The translations under genes were made by a program, and so were the position numbers. 64,000 nt of DNA from Erythrobacteraceae bacterium Alg239-R51. Its GTDB lineage: Bacteria; Pseudomonadota; Alphaproteobacteria; Sphingomonadales; Sphingomonadaceae. Under the pieces are notes generated by a model. It was not told where the DNA came from. It did not search any database and saw only the letters and a program-made list of their open reading frames with translations. The stretch lies in NCBI GenBank assembly GCA_947331495.1, contig CAMZOI010000001.1, forward strand, positions 1,426,001 to 1,490,000. Reading direction: 5' to 3'. Position 1 is the first letter of the stretch; every line of letters starts with the position of its first letter. This document shows, in pieces, positions 49,736 through 60,218 of the stretch.

Positions 49736-51037
49736 TTGCACGGCAAGCTTCGCCTGCTAAAGCGCCCCTACGCGATAATTTCAAACAAGAGCTCCATCAT
49801 ACTTTCTCCCTTCGAATGGACGATTGCCAAGCGCTACCTCCTGCCCGGCAGAGGGGAGGCCTTCATTGCGCTCGTCGCCAGCATCTCCATCGGCGTCGTC
49901 ATGCTCTCGGTTGCCATGCTGGTGATCGTGATGAGCGTGATGAACGGTTTCCGGGCCGAGCTGCTGGACAAGATCGTCGGCCTCAACGGGCATGCGATCG
50001 TCCAGGCGTATGGCGGGCGGCTCGATGACTGGGAAAACGTGCTTCAGGAAGTGCGCCAGACGCCGGGTGTCGTCGAGGCTTCGCCCCTTATCGAACAACC
50101 GCTTCTCACCAGTTTCAACGGGCGGGTCGAAGCTATTCTGGTGCGTGGCAACACGGCGGAGGATATTCGCGAACTTGGCGAGAAGGTCGTGAGCGGCAAT
50201 ATCGACCGGCTCGAACCGGGTTCGAGCCAGGTGGCGATCGGCGTCCGCCTGGCCGAGAATATCGGCGCGCGCGTGGGTGATACGATCACCATCATAAATC
50301 CGCAGGGCCGTTCTACTCCCTTCGGCACTGTGCCACGACAGATCGGGTACGAAGTCGCGGCGATCTTCGAAGTGGGTATCTACGACTATGATGGGGCGTT
50401 CGTCGTCATGCCAATGCAGGATGCCCAGACGCTGTTGCTGCTCGACAATACGATCGGCATGATCGAGGTGACGGTCAGCGATCCTGACGAGGTGGGCGAG
50501 ATCCTGGCGCCGGTTCAGCAGAAACTGGCCGGGCGGGCAGTCATAGCCGACTGGAAAACCATCAATTCCACCCTGTTCGAAGCACTCCAGGTCGAACGCG
50601 TTGCCATGGCCTTTGCCTTGAGTTTCATGGTTCTGGTCGCAGCGTTCAACATCCTGTCCAGCCTGGTCATGCTGGTGCGGGCAAAGACACGCGACATCGC
50701 CATCATGCGTACCATGGGGGCGACCCGGAAGAGCCTGGTCAAGATATTCGTGACGACCGGCTTTACTGTCGGCGCGATTGGAACGGTAGCCGGGCTGATA
50801 TTCGGGTTCATCGTCCTGTTTTTCCGCCAGCCTATCGTCGAGTTCATCAGCTGGGCGACCGGGCAGGATCTGTGGGATCCCCAGGTGCGGTTCCTTACCA
50901 CCCTGCCGGCCAAGACCGATCCGGTGGAGATTGCCCTGATTGTCACACTGGCGCTGGTGCTGAGTTTTCTTGCAACGCTATATCCCGCCCTCAAGGCGGC
51001 AAGCACCGATCCCGTGCAGGTCTTGCGTTATGAATAG
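49736..51037 (+). CDS. lolC: Lipoprotein-releasing ABC transporter permease LolC/LolE
   Basis: The protein has an N-terminal membrane segment and large periplasmic loop, then three C-terminal membrane segments, as in the LolCDE complex that extracts lipoproteins from the inner membrane. [20 protein letters not shown] and [18 protein letters not shown] are LolC/E signatures. There is no ATG where homologues begin ([20 protein letters not shown]). The nearest upstream usual start is TTG at 49736. ATC at 49796 or ATA at 49799 would match the family N-terminus better. It overlaps lolD by 8 bp. Confidence 0.92.
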   Translation: MHGKLRLLKRPYAIISNKSSIILSPFEWTIAKRYLLPGRGEAFIALVASISIGVVMLSVAMLVIVMSVMNGFRAELLDKIVGLNGHAIVQAYGGRLDDWENVLQEVRQTPGVVEASPLIEQPLLTSFNGRVEAILVRGNTAEDIRELGEKVVSGNIDRLEPGSSQVAIGVRLAENIGARVGDTITIINPQGRSTPFGTVPRQIGYEVAAIFEVGIYDYDGAFVVMPMQDAQTLLLLDNTIGMIEVTVSDPDEVGEILAPVQQKLAGRAVIADWKTINSTLFEALQVERVAMAFALSFMVLVAAFNILSSLVMLVRAKTRDIAIMRTMGATRKSLVKIFVTTGFTVGAIGTVAGLIFGFIVLFFRQPIVEFISWATGQDLWDPQVRFLTTLPAKTDPVEIALIVTLALVLSFLATLYPALKAASTDPVQVLRYE

Positions 51038-51716
51038 TGTCGGCGTCCCTCCGGTCGTGGAACTTCGCCAGTTGACTCGCAGCTTCGAGCAGGGCGGTGT
51101 GCGCATCGACGTGCTGCGCGGCGTGGACCTTGCTATCCAACCGGGTGAAATCGTTGGCCTGCTCGGTCCGTCCGGCTCGGGCAAATCCACGATGCTTCAG
51201 GCCGTCGGCCTGCTGGAAGGTGGGTTCGGGGGCGAGATCGTGATCGGCGGACAGTCGGCAGAAAAAAGCGACGCACAGGCGCGCACCCGATTGCGCCGCG
51301 ATCACCTGGGCTTTGTTTACCAGTTTCATCATTTGCTCCCCGATTTCAACGCACGCGAGAATGTCGTCCTGCCGCAGCTGGTTGCCGACAAGCCACGCAG
51401 CAAAGCGGAAGAACGGGCAGAAGAACTGCTCGTGGCGCTCGGTCTCGAGCACAGGATGACCCATCGGCCCAGTCAGTTGTCGGGCGGTGAACAGCAGCGT
51501 GTCGCGGTTGCCCGCGGGCTCGCCAACAGGCCCGCCCTTGTGCTCGCCGATGAACCCACCGGAAATCTCGATGAGGCGACAAGCGACCGCGTTCTGGCGC
51601 AATTCCTTCAGCTTGTAAGGGGAGAAGGAAGTGCGGCTCTCGTCGCGACGCACAATGAGCGCCTTGCAAGCCGGATGGACCGGGTGGTCCGTCTGCACGA
51701 GGGTTTGCTCGAATAG
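51030..51716 (+). CDS. lolD: Lipoprotein-releasing ABC transporter ATP-binding protein LolD
   Basis: This 228-residue ABC ATPase has Walker A GPSGSGKS, the Q-loop in [17 protein letters not shown], the signature [16 protein letters not shown] and Walker [13 protein letters not shown]. These are standard for LolD, which powers the LolC/E permease. The start is the ATG at 51030, 8 bp inside the end of lolC. Confidence 0.96.
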   Translation: MNSVGVPPVVELRQLTRSFEQGGVRIDVLRGVDLAIQPGEIVGLLGPSGSGKSTMLQAVGLLEGGFGGEIVIGGQSAEKSDAQARTRLRRDHLGFVYQFHHLLPDFNARENVVLPQLVADKPRSKAEERAEELLVALGLEHRMTHRPSQLSGGEQQRVAVARGLANRPALVLADEPTGNLDEATSDRVLAQFLQLVRGEGSAALVATHNERLASRMDRVVRLHEGLLE

Positions 51717-51765
51717 CGGACCCGGATTGGCGCTCACCCGTTGAGGTTCAAAGGGAGAAATCCGA

Positions 51766-52044
51766 ATGACCGATCATCCAAGTACTTTCAAAGCCGAAGA
51801 TACCACGCAAACCGGCATCCAGTGGGACGACCGGGCCGAAATCCACCATTCCGACGATGGGCAGGGCCTGTTCGATGGTGGGAAGGGGCTGCGCGGAGGA
51901 ACCCTTGCGGAGATGATTTCGCAAGTCATGGCCTATCCGCCCGAGGAGCGGGACCGGTTCGTGATCCAGAAGGCAGGCGATCACCGCTTGACGCGTGGCG
52001 AAATAGAATCGCTCGCCGCGCGTGACGATTTCCCTCGCTCGTGA
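51766..52044 (+). CDS. Conserved small protein of unknown function
   Basis: This 92-residue soluble protein has a polar N-terminal half and a more ordered C-terminal half (RGGTLAEMISQVMAYPPEER, DRFVIQKAGDHRLTRGEIES). A GGGAGAAA ribosome-binding site precedes the ATG. I do not recognise a domain. It sits between lolD and the glutathione peroxidase gene in the same direction, so it is probably part of that long transcript. Confidence 0.7.
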   Translation: MTDHPSTFKAEDTTQTGIQWDDRAEIHHSDDGQGLFDGGKGLRGGTLAEMISQVMAYPPEERDRFVIQKAGDHRLTRGEIESLAARDDFPRS

Positions 52045-52077
52045 CCGGTCGAACCGACTGAACATGCGGAACAGACT

Positions 52078-52557
52078 GTGACAAACATCGCCGACTTCAC
52101 CGTCGCCACCAACGGGGGCGACACGCTTGATCTGCAGGACAAGCTCGGCAAGGTGCTGTTGGTGGTGAACACCGCCAGCAAATGCGGTTTTACTCCGCAA
52201 TATGAGGGGCTGGAAACCTTGCAGGAAACCTATGGCGGGCGCGGCTTCGAGGTACTCGCCTTTCCATGCAACCAGTTCGGCAATCAGGAACCGGGCGGTC
52301 CGGACGAAATTGCGGAGTTCTGCCAGGTCAATTTCGGGCTGACGTTGCCACTGATGGCCAAGGTGGACGTCAACGGAAAGGACGCCAGTCCGCTGTTCGA
52401 CTGGATGAAAAAGGAAGCGCCGGGTCTGATGGGTTCGCAGGCGATCAAGTGGAACTTCACGAAATTCCTGATCGATCGCAGCGGTAACGTGGTCAGGCGC
52501 TACGGCCCTGCCGACGCGCCCAAGAGTATCGCCAAAGATATCGAAAAGCTGCTTTAG
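52078..52557 (+). CDS. Glutathione peroxidase family peroxidase
   Basis: This 159-residue thiol peroxidase has the active-site Cys36 in NTASKCGFTP, then LAFPCNQFGNQEPG (Gln of the catalytic set) and KWNFTKFLID (Trp and Asn). The catalytic residue is Cys, not selenocysteine. It reduces hydrogen or lipid peroxides. The start is GTG. Cytosolic; no signal peptide. Confidence 0.93.
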   Translation: MTNIADFTVATNGGDTLDLQDKLGKVLLVVNTASKCGFTPQYEGLETLQETYGGRGFEVLAFPCNQFGNQEPGGPDEIAEFCQVNFGLTLPLMAKVDVNGKDASPLFDWMKKEAPGLMGSQAIKWNFTKFLIDRSGNVVRRYGPADAPKSIAKDIEKLL

Positions 52558-52566
52558 GCGGTTCGA

Positions 52567-52887
52567 ATGCTAGCAACTATCGACCAATGGTTCCTCTCGC
52601 TTGGCGAGCAATACGGCGTCAATCCGTATATTTTCGGCGCCATCTATGTGGGCGCGATACCGTTTTTTCTCGTTTCTATCGGGTGGCTGGTGAAATCCGC
52701 GCGAGCTGGCCGTTCGACCGTTCTTCCGACAATGCTGGCCGGCTTTTTCTTCGTTTCGGCCTATCTCTATCTTGCAGTCGCGGGTCGCAATATCCCGGTA
52801 TGGGTATGGATTTTCCTGGCTGCACTGATCACCTACGGCGCGTTCTCGACAATCCGCGACACAAGACGGAAAATTCATCGGGACTGA
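52567..52887 (+). CDS. Small membrane protein of unknown function
   Basis: This 106-residue protein has three membrane segments (about residues 20-42, 53-71 and 76-94) and a basic C-terminus. It begins 9 bp after the peroxidase stop. No family recognised. Confidence 0.68.
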   Translation: MLATIDQWFLSLGEQYGVNPYIFGAIYVGAIPFFLVSIGWLVKSARAGRSTVLPTMLAGFFFVSAYLYLAVAGRNIPVWVWIFLAALITYGAFSTIRDTRRKIHRD

Positions 52888-52957
52888 CCGGCTCGTCTGT
52901 GGAGAAAGACCTGCCGCGGGCTCTTCCGAATCCTGCCGAACTTCCTAATCTGCCAGC

Positions 52958-55900
52958 ATGTCCTACAAACCGTTCGTTCCCCTTCGCGTGCTGTCCGCCT
53001 ACACCATGCTCGAAGGTGCGATCGATCCCAAGGCAATGGCCAAACTTGCCAAGGAACGCGGATTTCCGGCGATTGCCCTGGCCGACCGGAACGGACTTTA
53101 CGGAGCCGTCATGTTCGCCAATGCCTGTAAGGCCGAGGGCATTCAGCCGATCGTCGGCACATTGCTCGGCGTCGCGCGTGATCGGGAAGGAAAACAGGTC
53201 GATTACCTGCCGCTCTATGCGCAGGACGAAGTCGGATACGACAATCTTTGTCATCTCGTGTCCCGGGCGCATCTCGACCGTCCGCTCGAACTTGAACCGC
53301 ATGTTGGCTTGAAGGACCTCGAGGGACGGACAGAGGGGCTGATCGCGCTCACCGGTGCCAGCGAGGGGGCTGTCACACGCCTGCTAGCCGAAGGACAGGG
53401 TAGCCACGCCGAAGCGCTGCTGGATAGGCTCGAGAAGATCTTTCCCGACCGGCTCTATATCGAACTCGCACGCCGGGGAAACGAGATCGAAGAACGCGCC
53501 GAGGCGGCGTTGATCGATCTTGCTTACGAGCGCGATCTGCCGCTCGTGGCAACAAACCCCGCCAATTACGCCGAGCCGCATATGCACAAGGCGCACGATG
53601 CCATGATGTGCATCGCCGGTTCGACCCACATCGATGCAGAAGAGCGACCACGCTCCAATCCCGAAAGCTACGTCAAGACCTTTCACATGATGGACGAGGC
53701 CTTTGACGATCTGCCCGAAGCGGTGATGAACAGTGTGGTGATTGCCCAGCGCTGTGCCTTCGCGCCTCCCTATCGCGATCCGATCCTGCCCAGTCTTGCC
53801 GGTGATCTGGCTGGCGAAGCCGCCATGCTCGAAGCCGATGCGCGTAAGGGCCTGGAGGTGCGGCTGGAGCCCTATGGCGAATTGTCCGACGACGAACGCA
53901 CGATGTATCTCGATCGGCTCGAATTTGAAGTCAACATCATCAACCAGATGGGCTTTCCCGGATACTTCCTGATCGTTGCCGACTTCATCAAATGGGCCAA
54001 GGATCACGACATTCCCGTGGGTCCGGGACGTGGTTCGGGCGCGGGCAGCCTCGTCGCCTGGGCGCTGACGATCACCGATCTCGACCCGATCCGCCTCGGC
54101 CTGCTGTTCGAGCGCTTCCTCAATCCCGAACGCGTATCGATGCCGGACTTCGACATCGATTTCTGCGAAACGCGGCGCGGCGAAGTGATCCGCTACGTGC
54201 AGGCAAAATATGGCCATGACCACGTTGCGCAGATCATCACGTTCGGAAAGATGAAAGCTCGCGCCGTGCTGCGCGATACGGGCCGTATTCTGCAGATGAG
54301 CTATGGCCATGTCGATCGGCTGTGCAAGATGGTGCCCAACCATCCAACCGATCCGTGGACGCTGCCGCGCGCGCTCAATGGCGCGGCCGATTTCAAACGT
54401 GAATACGACAATGACAACGAGGTAAAACGGCTCGTCGACCTGGCGATGCAGCTTGAAGGCTTCCCGCGCAACAGCTCTACCCACGCGGCAGGCGTCGTGA
54501 TCGGCGATCGTCCTCTGGCCCAGCTGGTTCCGCTCTACCGTGATCCGCGTTCGGACATGCCGGTGACCCAATACGACATGAAAAATGTCGAGAGCAGCGG
54601 ACTGGTCAAGTTCGACTTTCTCGGTCTCAAGACATTGTCCGTGCTCAAGAAAGCGGTCGATCTGCTCGCGCAGCGGGACATCGCCATCGATCTGGCTACT
54701 CTGCCGCTTGACGATGCCAAGGTCTACGAACTGATGAAGGCGGGCAACACGGTGGGTGTTTTCCAGCTCGAATCGGAAGGGATGCGGCGCACGCTGACCG
54801 CCGTGAAGCCCACCAATTTCGGCGACATCATCGCGCTCGTCTCGCTCTATCGGCCCGGTCCGATGGACAACATTCCCCTGTTCGGAAAACGCAAGGCTGG
54901 CGAGGTTGCGATCGAATATCCGCATGCCAGGCTCGAAGGCATACTTGCCGAAACCTACGGAATTTTCGTCTACCAGGAACAGGTCATGCAGGCCGCGCAG
55001 ATCCTGGCTGGATACTCCCTTGGTGATGCCGACCTCCTGCGGCGGGCGATGGGCAAGAAGGTGCAGGCGGAAATGGACGCGCAGCGCCAGCGTTTCGTCG
55101 ATGGATGCAGGAAAGTGTCGGGCATCGAAGCTGCCGAGGCCAATGCGCTGTTCGACTTGATCGACAAGTTCGCCGGGTATGGCTTCAACAAGTCGCACGC
55201 CGCCGCCTACGCGCTCCTCGCCTATCAGACTGCCTGGCTGAAGGCGCATTATCCGGAAGAATTCTTTGCCGCCTCGATGTGCTTCGACATGCACCAGTCG
55301 GAAAAACTGGCGGTGTTCGTCGACGATGCACGGCGTGCCGGGGTCAAGGTTCTGGCGCCAGCCATGAATGCGTCCCAGGCTGAGTTTGCCGTCGAGCAGA
55401 CCGACGAAGGCTATTCCGTGCGCTACGCGCTCGCAGGTATTCGCAATGTCGGCGGGCGCGCCATGGAATCAATCGCGGCCGAACGCGAAGCATCGGGCCG
55501 GTTCGATAGCTTGCAGGATCTGTTCGAGCGCATGCCCAAGGGCGCCATGAACTCGCGCCAGCTCGAGGCGCTGATCTGTGCAGGGGCGCTCGATGAATTC
55601 GATCCCGACCGGGCCAAACTGCTGGCGAATGTCGACATGCTGCTCGCGGTGGCGGACGCTGCCGAACGAGAGCGGTCGAGCGGCCAGAGCGCCTTGTTCG
55701 GGGGCGAGGATGCGGCGATCGAAGACACGTTGCGCCTGAAAGAGGCCGAGCCGTGGAGCCGGGCCGAGCAAATGGCGAGAGAGAAAGAAAACTTCGGGTT
55801 CTATTTCGCCGAACATCCCGTCGAGTCCTGGCGTCAGGTCGCCTCGGCCCAGGGCGCGCGTAGCTATGCCTCGTTGATGGCGGGCGGGGCTCCTCCTGGC

Positions 55901-56434
55901 GGGCGGACCGGTGCGGTGATGGCGGCGATGGTCGAGAAGGTGAACAAGGGCACGACGCGGCGCGGCAAGCCGTTCGTCCGCGCAGATTTTTCCGACAGTT
56001 CCGGCCAGTTCAGTGCCGCCTGTTTCGAAGAAGGCCTGGTCGAGAAGTTCCTGGCCTGGGCGGAGGATGGAACCTGTGTGAAACTCGACGTCGAACTCGA
56101 TGCTCCCTCACCCGACGAGCCTCCCCGGATAACCGTCCGCGGTGCCGTGCCGCTCGAAGCGGTCAAGGGCAGCATGGCAATGCTTCTGACGCTCGAAGTG
56201 CTGGAAGAAGCCGCGCTGACCCGGTTGGCACTGGAACTTGGCGAGAGCGGAACGGGACAGGACGAGGTGCTGGCCACACTGCTGACCGGGGCAGGAGCGC
56301 CACCGGTTGTTCGACTGGGACAGGCGTTTTCGATCGATGGAGAATTGGCGGAACGCTTGGCAAGCGTGCCCGGCCTTGCCAATGTGCAGTTGAACGCGCG
56401 ACGGGGAAAAGCAAAACTGCGCCTGGTCGCCTGA
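52958..56434 (+). CDS. dnaE: DNA polymerase III alpha subunit
   Basis: This 1158-residue replicative polymerase has, in order: an N-terminal PHP domain, the palm with the catalytic PDFDIDF and GPGRGSGAGSLVAWAL, the thumb/fingers, a helix-hairpin-helix (MNSRQLEALICAGALDEF) and an OB fold near residues 985-1070. In the PHP domain the usual HSAY/HSDY metal ligand reads LSAY, so PHP phosphoesterase activity is probably lost, as in many DnaE1 proteins with a separate proofreading subunit. It is probably transcribed with the upstream lol cluster. Confidence 0.97.
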   Translation: MSYKPFVPLRVLSAYTMLEGAIDPKAMAKLAKERGFPAIALADRNGLYGAVMFANACKAEGIQPIVGTLLGVARDREGKQVDYLPLYAQDEVGYDNLCHLVSRAHLDRPLELEPHVGLKDLEGRTEGLIALTGASEGAVTRLLAEGQGSHAEALLDRLEKIFPDRLYIELARRGNEIEERAEAALIDLAYERDLPLVATNPANYAEPHMHKAHDAMMCIAGSTHIDAEERPRSNPESYVKTFHMMDEAFDDLPEAVMNSVVIAQRCAFAPPYRDPILPSLAGDLAGEAAMLEADARKGLEVRLEPYGELSDDERTMYLDRLEFEVNIINQMGFPGYFLIVADFIKWAKDHDIPVGPGRGSGAGSLVAWALTITDLDPIRLGLLFERFLNPERVSMPDFDIDFCETRRGEVIRYVQAKYGHDHVAQIITFGKMKARAVLRDTGRILQMSYGHVDRLCKMVPNHPTDPWTLPRALNGAADFKREYDNDNEVKRLVDLAMQLEGFPRNSSTHAAGVVIGDRPLAQLVPLYRDPRSDMPVTQYDMKNVESSGLVKFDFLGLKTLSVLKKAVDLLAQRDIAIDLATLPLDDAKVYELMKAGNTVGVFQLESEGMRRTLTAVKPTNFGDIIALVSLYRPGPMDNIPLFGKRKAGEVAIEYPHARLEGILAETYGIFVYQEQVMQAAQILAGYSLGDADLLRRAMGKKVQAEMDAQRQRFVDGCRKVSGIEAAEANALFDLIDKFAGYGFNKSHAAAYALLAYQTAWLKAHYPEEFFAASMCFDMHQSEKLAVFVDDARRAGVKVLAPAMNASQAEFAVEQTDEGYSVRYALAGIRNVGGRAMESIAAEREASGRFDSLQDLFERMPKGAMNSRQLEALICAGALDEFDPDRAKLLANVDMLLAVADAAERERSSGQSALFGGEDAAIEDTLRLKEAEPWSRAEQMAREKENFGFYFAEHPVESWRQVASAQGARSYASLMAGGAPPGGRTGAVMAAMVEKVNKGTTRRGKPFVRADFSDSSGQFSAACFEEGLVEKFLAWAEDGTCVKLDVELDAPSPDEPPRITVRGAVPLEAVKGSMAMLLTLEVLEEAALTRLALELGESGTGQDEVLATLLTGAGAPPVVRLGQAFSIDGELAERLASVPGLANVQLNARRGKAKLRLVA

Positions 56435-56455
56435 CTTTGGGTTGAAGGAGAGGTT

Positions 56456-58066
56456 ATGTCTTTGGGTGCGATGCAGGACTGGAGCATGCGCGTTGCGCAT
56501 GTCATCGATCACGCGGCCCGCGAGGCGCCCGACCGTGAGATCGTGACGCATTGGGCCGACGGCAGCGAAACGCGCACCGACTGGGCCGGCATTCATCGCG
56601 ACGCGCGCAAGATGGCGCAGGCGCTCCAGGCGCTCGGGCTGAAGAAAGGCGACAAGGTCGCAAGCCTGGCGATGAACCATGCACGCCACCTGGTAAGCTG
56701 GTTCGGTGTCGCAGGGATGGGCGGGGTGCTCCATACCTGCAATCCGCGCCTCTTCGAGGACCAGCTCGAATATATCGTCAATCACGCCGAAGATCGCGTG
56801 ATGATCTACGATGCGGCGTTCCAGCCGATCATCGACAAGATGCGCGACAAGTGGCCCGGCGTGGAACACTATATCTGTTTCGATCCGCCCGAAGAGTTCG
56901 ATGGTGTCGGTTTCGAGGACTGGATCGGCGAGCAGGACGGCGACTTCGAATGGCTCGCTGTCGACGAGCGCGATCCCTGCATGATCTGTTACACCAGCGG
57001 GACCACCGGGCATCCCAAGGGTGTGCAGTACGAACATCGTTCGACTATGCTGCACGCGATCGCAGGATTGCAGCCAGCGGCTTTCAATTTCAGCGCATCG
57101 TCGGTGATGTTGCCGGTTGTCCCCATGTTCCACGCGGCGAGCTGGGGCTTGCCCTATGCAGGCGCGATGGCGGGCATCAAGTTCGTGTTCAGCGCCGTCA
57201 ACGATCCCGCCGTTCTCGACGATCTGATGAAGCGCGAAGGCGTGACCGACAGCGCCGGTGTCCCGACCGTATGGCTGGCGCATTTCCACTACGCCGACGC
57301 CAAGGGCATCGAGCTACCTAAACTCAGGGCCGCGACTATCGGCGGCTCGGCCGCGCCGCGCTTCATGATCGAACGGCTGATGAAGAACGGCACGCGTGTC
57401 CAGCATGCCTGGGGCATGACCGAGACATCGCCGATCGGCACTGTGGGCGGCCCGACGGCGGATTGGGACGACCTCACCTTTGAACAACAGGTCGACAAGA
57501 CGATGAAGCAGGGACGCCCCATTTTCGGCGTCGAACTGCGCACGGTCGATCTCGACGATCCGACCAAGGTTCTTCCGCGCGATGGGACAAGTTCGGGTGC
57601 GTTGCATATTCGCGGACCCTGGGTACTGAAACGCTACTTCAAGACGGACGAGGACGCGATCGATGCCGAGGGGTGGTTCAACACCGGCGACGTCGCCATC
57701 CTTCATCCCGACGGCACGATGCAGATAACCGATCGTACCAAGGACGTTATCAAGTCCGGTGGCGAATGGATCAGTTCGGTCGAGCTGGAGAACGCGGCGG
57801 TCGGACACCCGGCGGTGGCCGAAGCGGCTGCGATCGGGATGTATCACCCCAAATGGGACGAGCGCCCGGTCCTGTTCGTGGTCCGCAAGGAAGGCGCCGA
57901 ATGTTCCGCCGAAGAGGTCGTCAATTTCCTGTCGGATAAGGTCGCCAAATGGTGGCTGCCCGATGCCGTCGAGTTCGTTGACGACATCCCGCACACCGCG
58001 ACCGGCAAGATCAGCAAGAAGGATCTGCGCGACCGGTTCGGCGACTACAAGCTCGCCGACGCCTGA
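56456..58066 (+). CDS. Fatty acyl-CoA synthetase (AMP-forming)
   Basis: This 536-residue ANL-superfamily enzyme activates a fatty acid with ATP and CoA. The P-loop is [42 protein letters not shown] and [20 protein letters not shown] are A5, A7 and A8 motifs, and the catalytic lysine near the end is in [10 protein letters not shown]. The pattern is that of medium/long-chain acyl-CoA ligases; chain length cannot be told. It starts 21 bp after dnaE. Confidence 0.9.
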   Translation: MSLGAMQDWSMRVAHVIDHAAREAPDREIVTHWADGSETRTDWAGIHRDARKMAQALQALGLKKGDKVASLAMNHARHLVSWFGVAGMGGVLHTCNPRLFEDQLEYIVNHAEDRVMIYDAAFQPIIDKMRDKWPGVEHYICFDPPEEFDGVGFEDWIGEQDGDFEWLAVDERDPCMICYTSGTTGHPKGVQYEHRSTMLHAIAGLQPAAFNFSASSVMLPVVPMFHAASWGLPYAGAMAGIKFVFSAVNDPAVLDDLMKREGVTDSAGVPTVWLAHFHYADAKGIELPKLRAATIGGSAAPRFMIERLMKNGTRVQHAWGMTETSPIGTVGGPTADWDDLTFEQQVDKTMKQGRPIFGVELRTVDLDDPTKVLPRDGTSSGALHIRGPWVLKRYFKTDEDAIDAEGWFNTGDVAILHPDGTMQITDRTKDVIKSGGEWISSVELENAAVGHPAVAEAAAIGMYHPKWDERPVLFVVRKEGAECSAEEVVNFLSDKVAKWWLPDAVEFVDDIPHTATGKISKKDLRDRFGDYKLADA

Positions 58067-58072
58067 GACTGC

Positions 58073-58618
58073 GTGAGCCGTCTCCTCCTGCTCAACAAGC
58101 CGTTCGGGGTGCTGTCGCAGTTCACTGGAGGCAAGGAAGGTGCGGCAGACACGCTGTCGCATCTGGTCGATGTGCCCGGCGTCTATCCCGCCGGTCGTCT
58201 CGACAAGGATAGCGAGGGGTTGCTGCTGTTGACCGATGACGGGCGGTTGCAAGCACGCATCGCGGAACCAAGACACAAGATGGCCAAGACCTACCTCGTG
58301 CAGGTCGAGGGCGAAGCCGGCGATGAACAGATCGACGCTCTGCGAAGAGGCGTGTGCTTGAAGGATGGCGCGACCCGTCCGGCGCAGGCACGGCGCGTCG
58401 ACCCGCCCGTACTGTGGCCACGCGATCCCCCGGTCCGGTACCGCAAGAGCGTTCCTGACAGCTGGATCGAACTGAGCATTACCGAGGGCCGCAATCGCCA
58501 GGTGCGCCGGATGACGGCGGCGGTCGGTCTGCCGACGCTGCGGCTCGTCCGCTGGCGGATCGGGGAGTGGAGTGTGGACGGGCTGGCGCCGGGCGAATAT
58601 CGTGAGCTGCAAGTTTGA
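58073..58618 (+). CDS. Ribosomal large subunit pseudouridine synthase, RluE type
   Basis: This 181-residue RsuA-family synthase lacks an S4 domain. The catalytic Asp is in PAGRLDKDSEGLLLLT, and EGRNRQVRRMTAAVG is the C-terminal motif. It is the length of RluE, which modifies U2457 of 23S rRNA; the exact target is inferred. The start is GTG, 6 bp after the acyl-CoA synthetase stop. Confidence 0.9.
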   Translation: MSRLLLLNKPFGVLSQFTGGKEGAADTLSHLVDVPGVYPAGRLDKDSEGLLLLTDDGRLQARIAEPRHKMAKTYLVQVEGEAGDEQIDALRRGVCLKDGATRPAQARRVDPPVLWPRDPPVRYRKSVPDSWIELSITEGRNRQVRRMTAAVGLPTLRLVRWRIGEWSVDGLAPGEYRELQV

Positions 58619-58628
58619 GGAGAGACCT

Positions 58629-59060
58629 GTGACCGAGACCTATATCGACCCGAGCCGGGCGAATTTCGATGCGTTCAAGGATCTGCCGCGCGACGAGCCG
58701 ATCCACATGCTCAACCTGCTGCAATATCGCGACGAGGCGGAGTATCCCGAGGGCCACGAACATGCCGGGAAGGGATGGAACGGACGGCGCGCTTACGAGG
58801 AATACGGCAAGACCAGCGGTCCGATCTTCCGCCGCGTGGGCGGCAGTATCGTCTGGCGCGGCGTGTTCCAGACGGTCGTGACCGGACCCGAATCGATGCA
58901 ATGGCACGATGGCTTCGTGGCTGAATATCCGAATTCGGGCGCCTTTTTCGAGATGATCAAGGATGCTGCATATCAAAAGGCGGTGGTGAACCGCACGGCG
59001 GCGCTGGTCGATAGCCGCCTGGTGCGCTTCAAGCCGGGCGAGGCGGGCGAAGGGTTCTAG
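58629..59060 (+). CDS. DUF1330-like dimeric alpha/beta-barrel protein
   Basis: This 143-residue protein has PIHMLNLLQYRDEAEYPEGH, RAYEEYGKTSGPIFRRVGG and FFEMIKDAAYQKAVVNRTAA, a pattern typical of DUF1330/ferredoxin-like dimeric barrels. Function unknown. The start is GTG with GGAG upstream. Last gene of the plus-strand run from lolC; convergent with the radical SAM gene. Confidence 0.78.
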   Translation: MTETYIDPSRANFDAFKDLPRDEPIHMLNLLQYRDEAEYPEGHEHAGKGWNGRRAYEEYGKTSGPIFRRVGGSIVWRGVFQTVVTGPESMQWHDGFVAEYPNSGAFFEMIKDAAYQKAVVNRTAALVDSRLVRFKPGEAGEGF

Positions 59061-59081
59061 GCTTTCCGAACGGGCGCCATG

Positions 59082-60194
59082 TCATAGCAACCGCATCTGC
59101 CCACCTATCGCAGGCGGCCTGAATTGCGTGCAGTCCAGCTCGAACTTCGATTTGCCCAATCCGGCGCGCTTGCAGGCGAGGCGGAAGCGGGCGCGGAACA
59201 GGTCGGCCCAGACGCCGCTCGGCTTCAGCCGGGTGAAAAAATCGGGATCGTTGTCCTTGCCGCCGCGGATCGAGCGGACGATGCTCATCACCTTGTCGCC
59301 GCGTTCGGGATAATGCACCGAAAGCCATTCGCGAAACAGCGGCGCGACCTCGTGCGGCAGGCGCAGCGGTATCCAGCCGACGCTGTCCACCCCGATCGCG
59401 GCGGCGCGCTGGACGATCTCCTCCATGAATTCATCGGTAATGGCCGGAATGACGGGCGCGACCGAACAGTGTGTCGGCACTCCTGCCGAGGCCAGTTTCT
59501 GCAATGCCACGAGGCGTTTGGCGGGCGAAGCTGCGCGCGGTTCGAGCTTTCCCGAAAGCTTGGGATCGAGGCTGGTCACCGATATCGCCACCGCGACCAG
59601 ACGGCGCTCTCCCAGTTCGGCAAGCAGGTCGAGATCGTCGAGAACCCTGTCCGACTTGGTGGTGATCGTCACCGGGTGGCGGGCATCGAGGCATACTTCG
59701 AGTACGGACCTTGTGATGCGATAGCGGCGTTCGATGGGTTGGTAGGGGTCGGTGTTGGTCCCCATCGCGATCGGTCGGGGCCGGTACTTCGGCTTCGCCA
59801 GAGTGGCCCGCAGGATTTCCGCCGCGTTCGGCTTGGCGAACAGCTGCGTTTCGAAATCGAGGCCGGGCGACAGGTCGTGATAGGCATGGGTGGGGCGCGC
59901 GAAGCAATAGACGCAACCATGTTCGCATCCTCGATAGGCATTGATCGACCGGTCGAAGAAGATGTCTGGCGACTGGTTGAAGCTGAGGATCGTCCTTGGA
60001 TGTTCTTCCGTGACATGCGTGCGAAGCTTTGCAGGCGGGCCGCCTTCCATCCGCGCAAGCGCTTCCATGTGGTCGCGCCAGTCGCCATCGGTCTCGCGCG
60101 TGGCCAGTCCGAAGCGCGTGGGTGCTGCGTCCGATTGCGCGCCGCGCCCGGCAATGGGCGGTTCGAGTCGCTGTTTCATGACCGGAACATACAT
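59082..60194 (-). CDS. Radical SAM protein, PA0069 family
   Basis: This 370-residue protein has the radical-SAM cluster motif CEHGCVYC (Cys90, 94, 97). NPD.. YRGCEHGC plus THAYHDLSPGLDFETQLF are the PA0069/spore-photoproduct-lyase-like pattern. The function of this family is unknown. ATGs at 60194 and 60179 both fit. It follows the exchanger gene by 24 bp. Confidence 0.87.
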   Translation of the reverse strand: MYVPVMKQRLEPPIAGRGAQSDAAPTRFGLATRETDGDWRDHMEALARMEGGPPAKLRTHVTEEHPRTILSFNQSPDIFFDRSINAYRGCEHGCVYCFARPTHAYHDLSPGLDFETQLFAKPNAAEILRATLAKPKYRPRPIAMGTNTDPYQPIERRYRITRSVLEVCLDARHPVTITTKSDRVLDDLDLLAELGERRLVAVAISVTSLDPKLSGKLEPRAASPAKRLVALQKLASAGVPTHCSVAPVIPAITDEFMEEIVQRAAAIGVDSVGWIPLRLPHEVAPLFREWLSVHYPERGDKVMSIVRSIRGGKDNDPDFFTRLKPSGVWADLFRARFRLACKRAGLGKSKFELDCTQFRPPAIGGQMRLL

Positions 60195-60218
60195 AGAACA
60201 TGGGCGGTGGTCGAGAAC

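Noticed and set aside
52958-53250. Loss of the PHP His ligand in DnaE as a novelty
   Set aside because: Degenerate PHP sites are common in DnaE1 proteins of proteobacteria, so this is expected.
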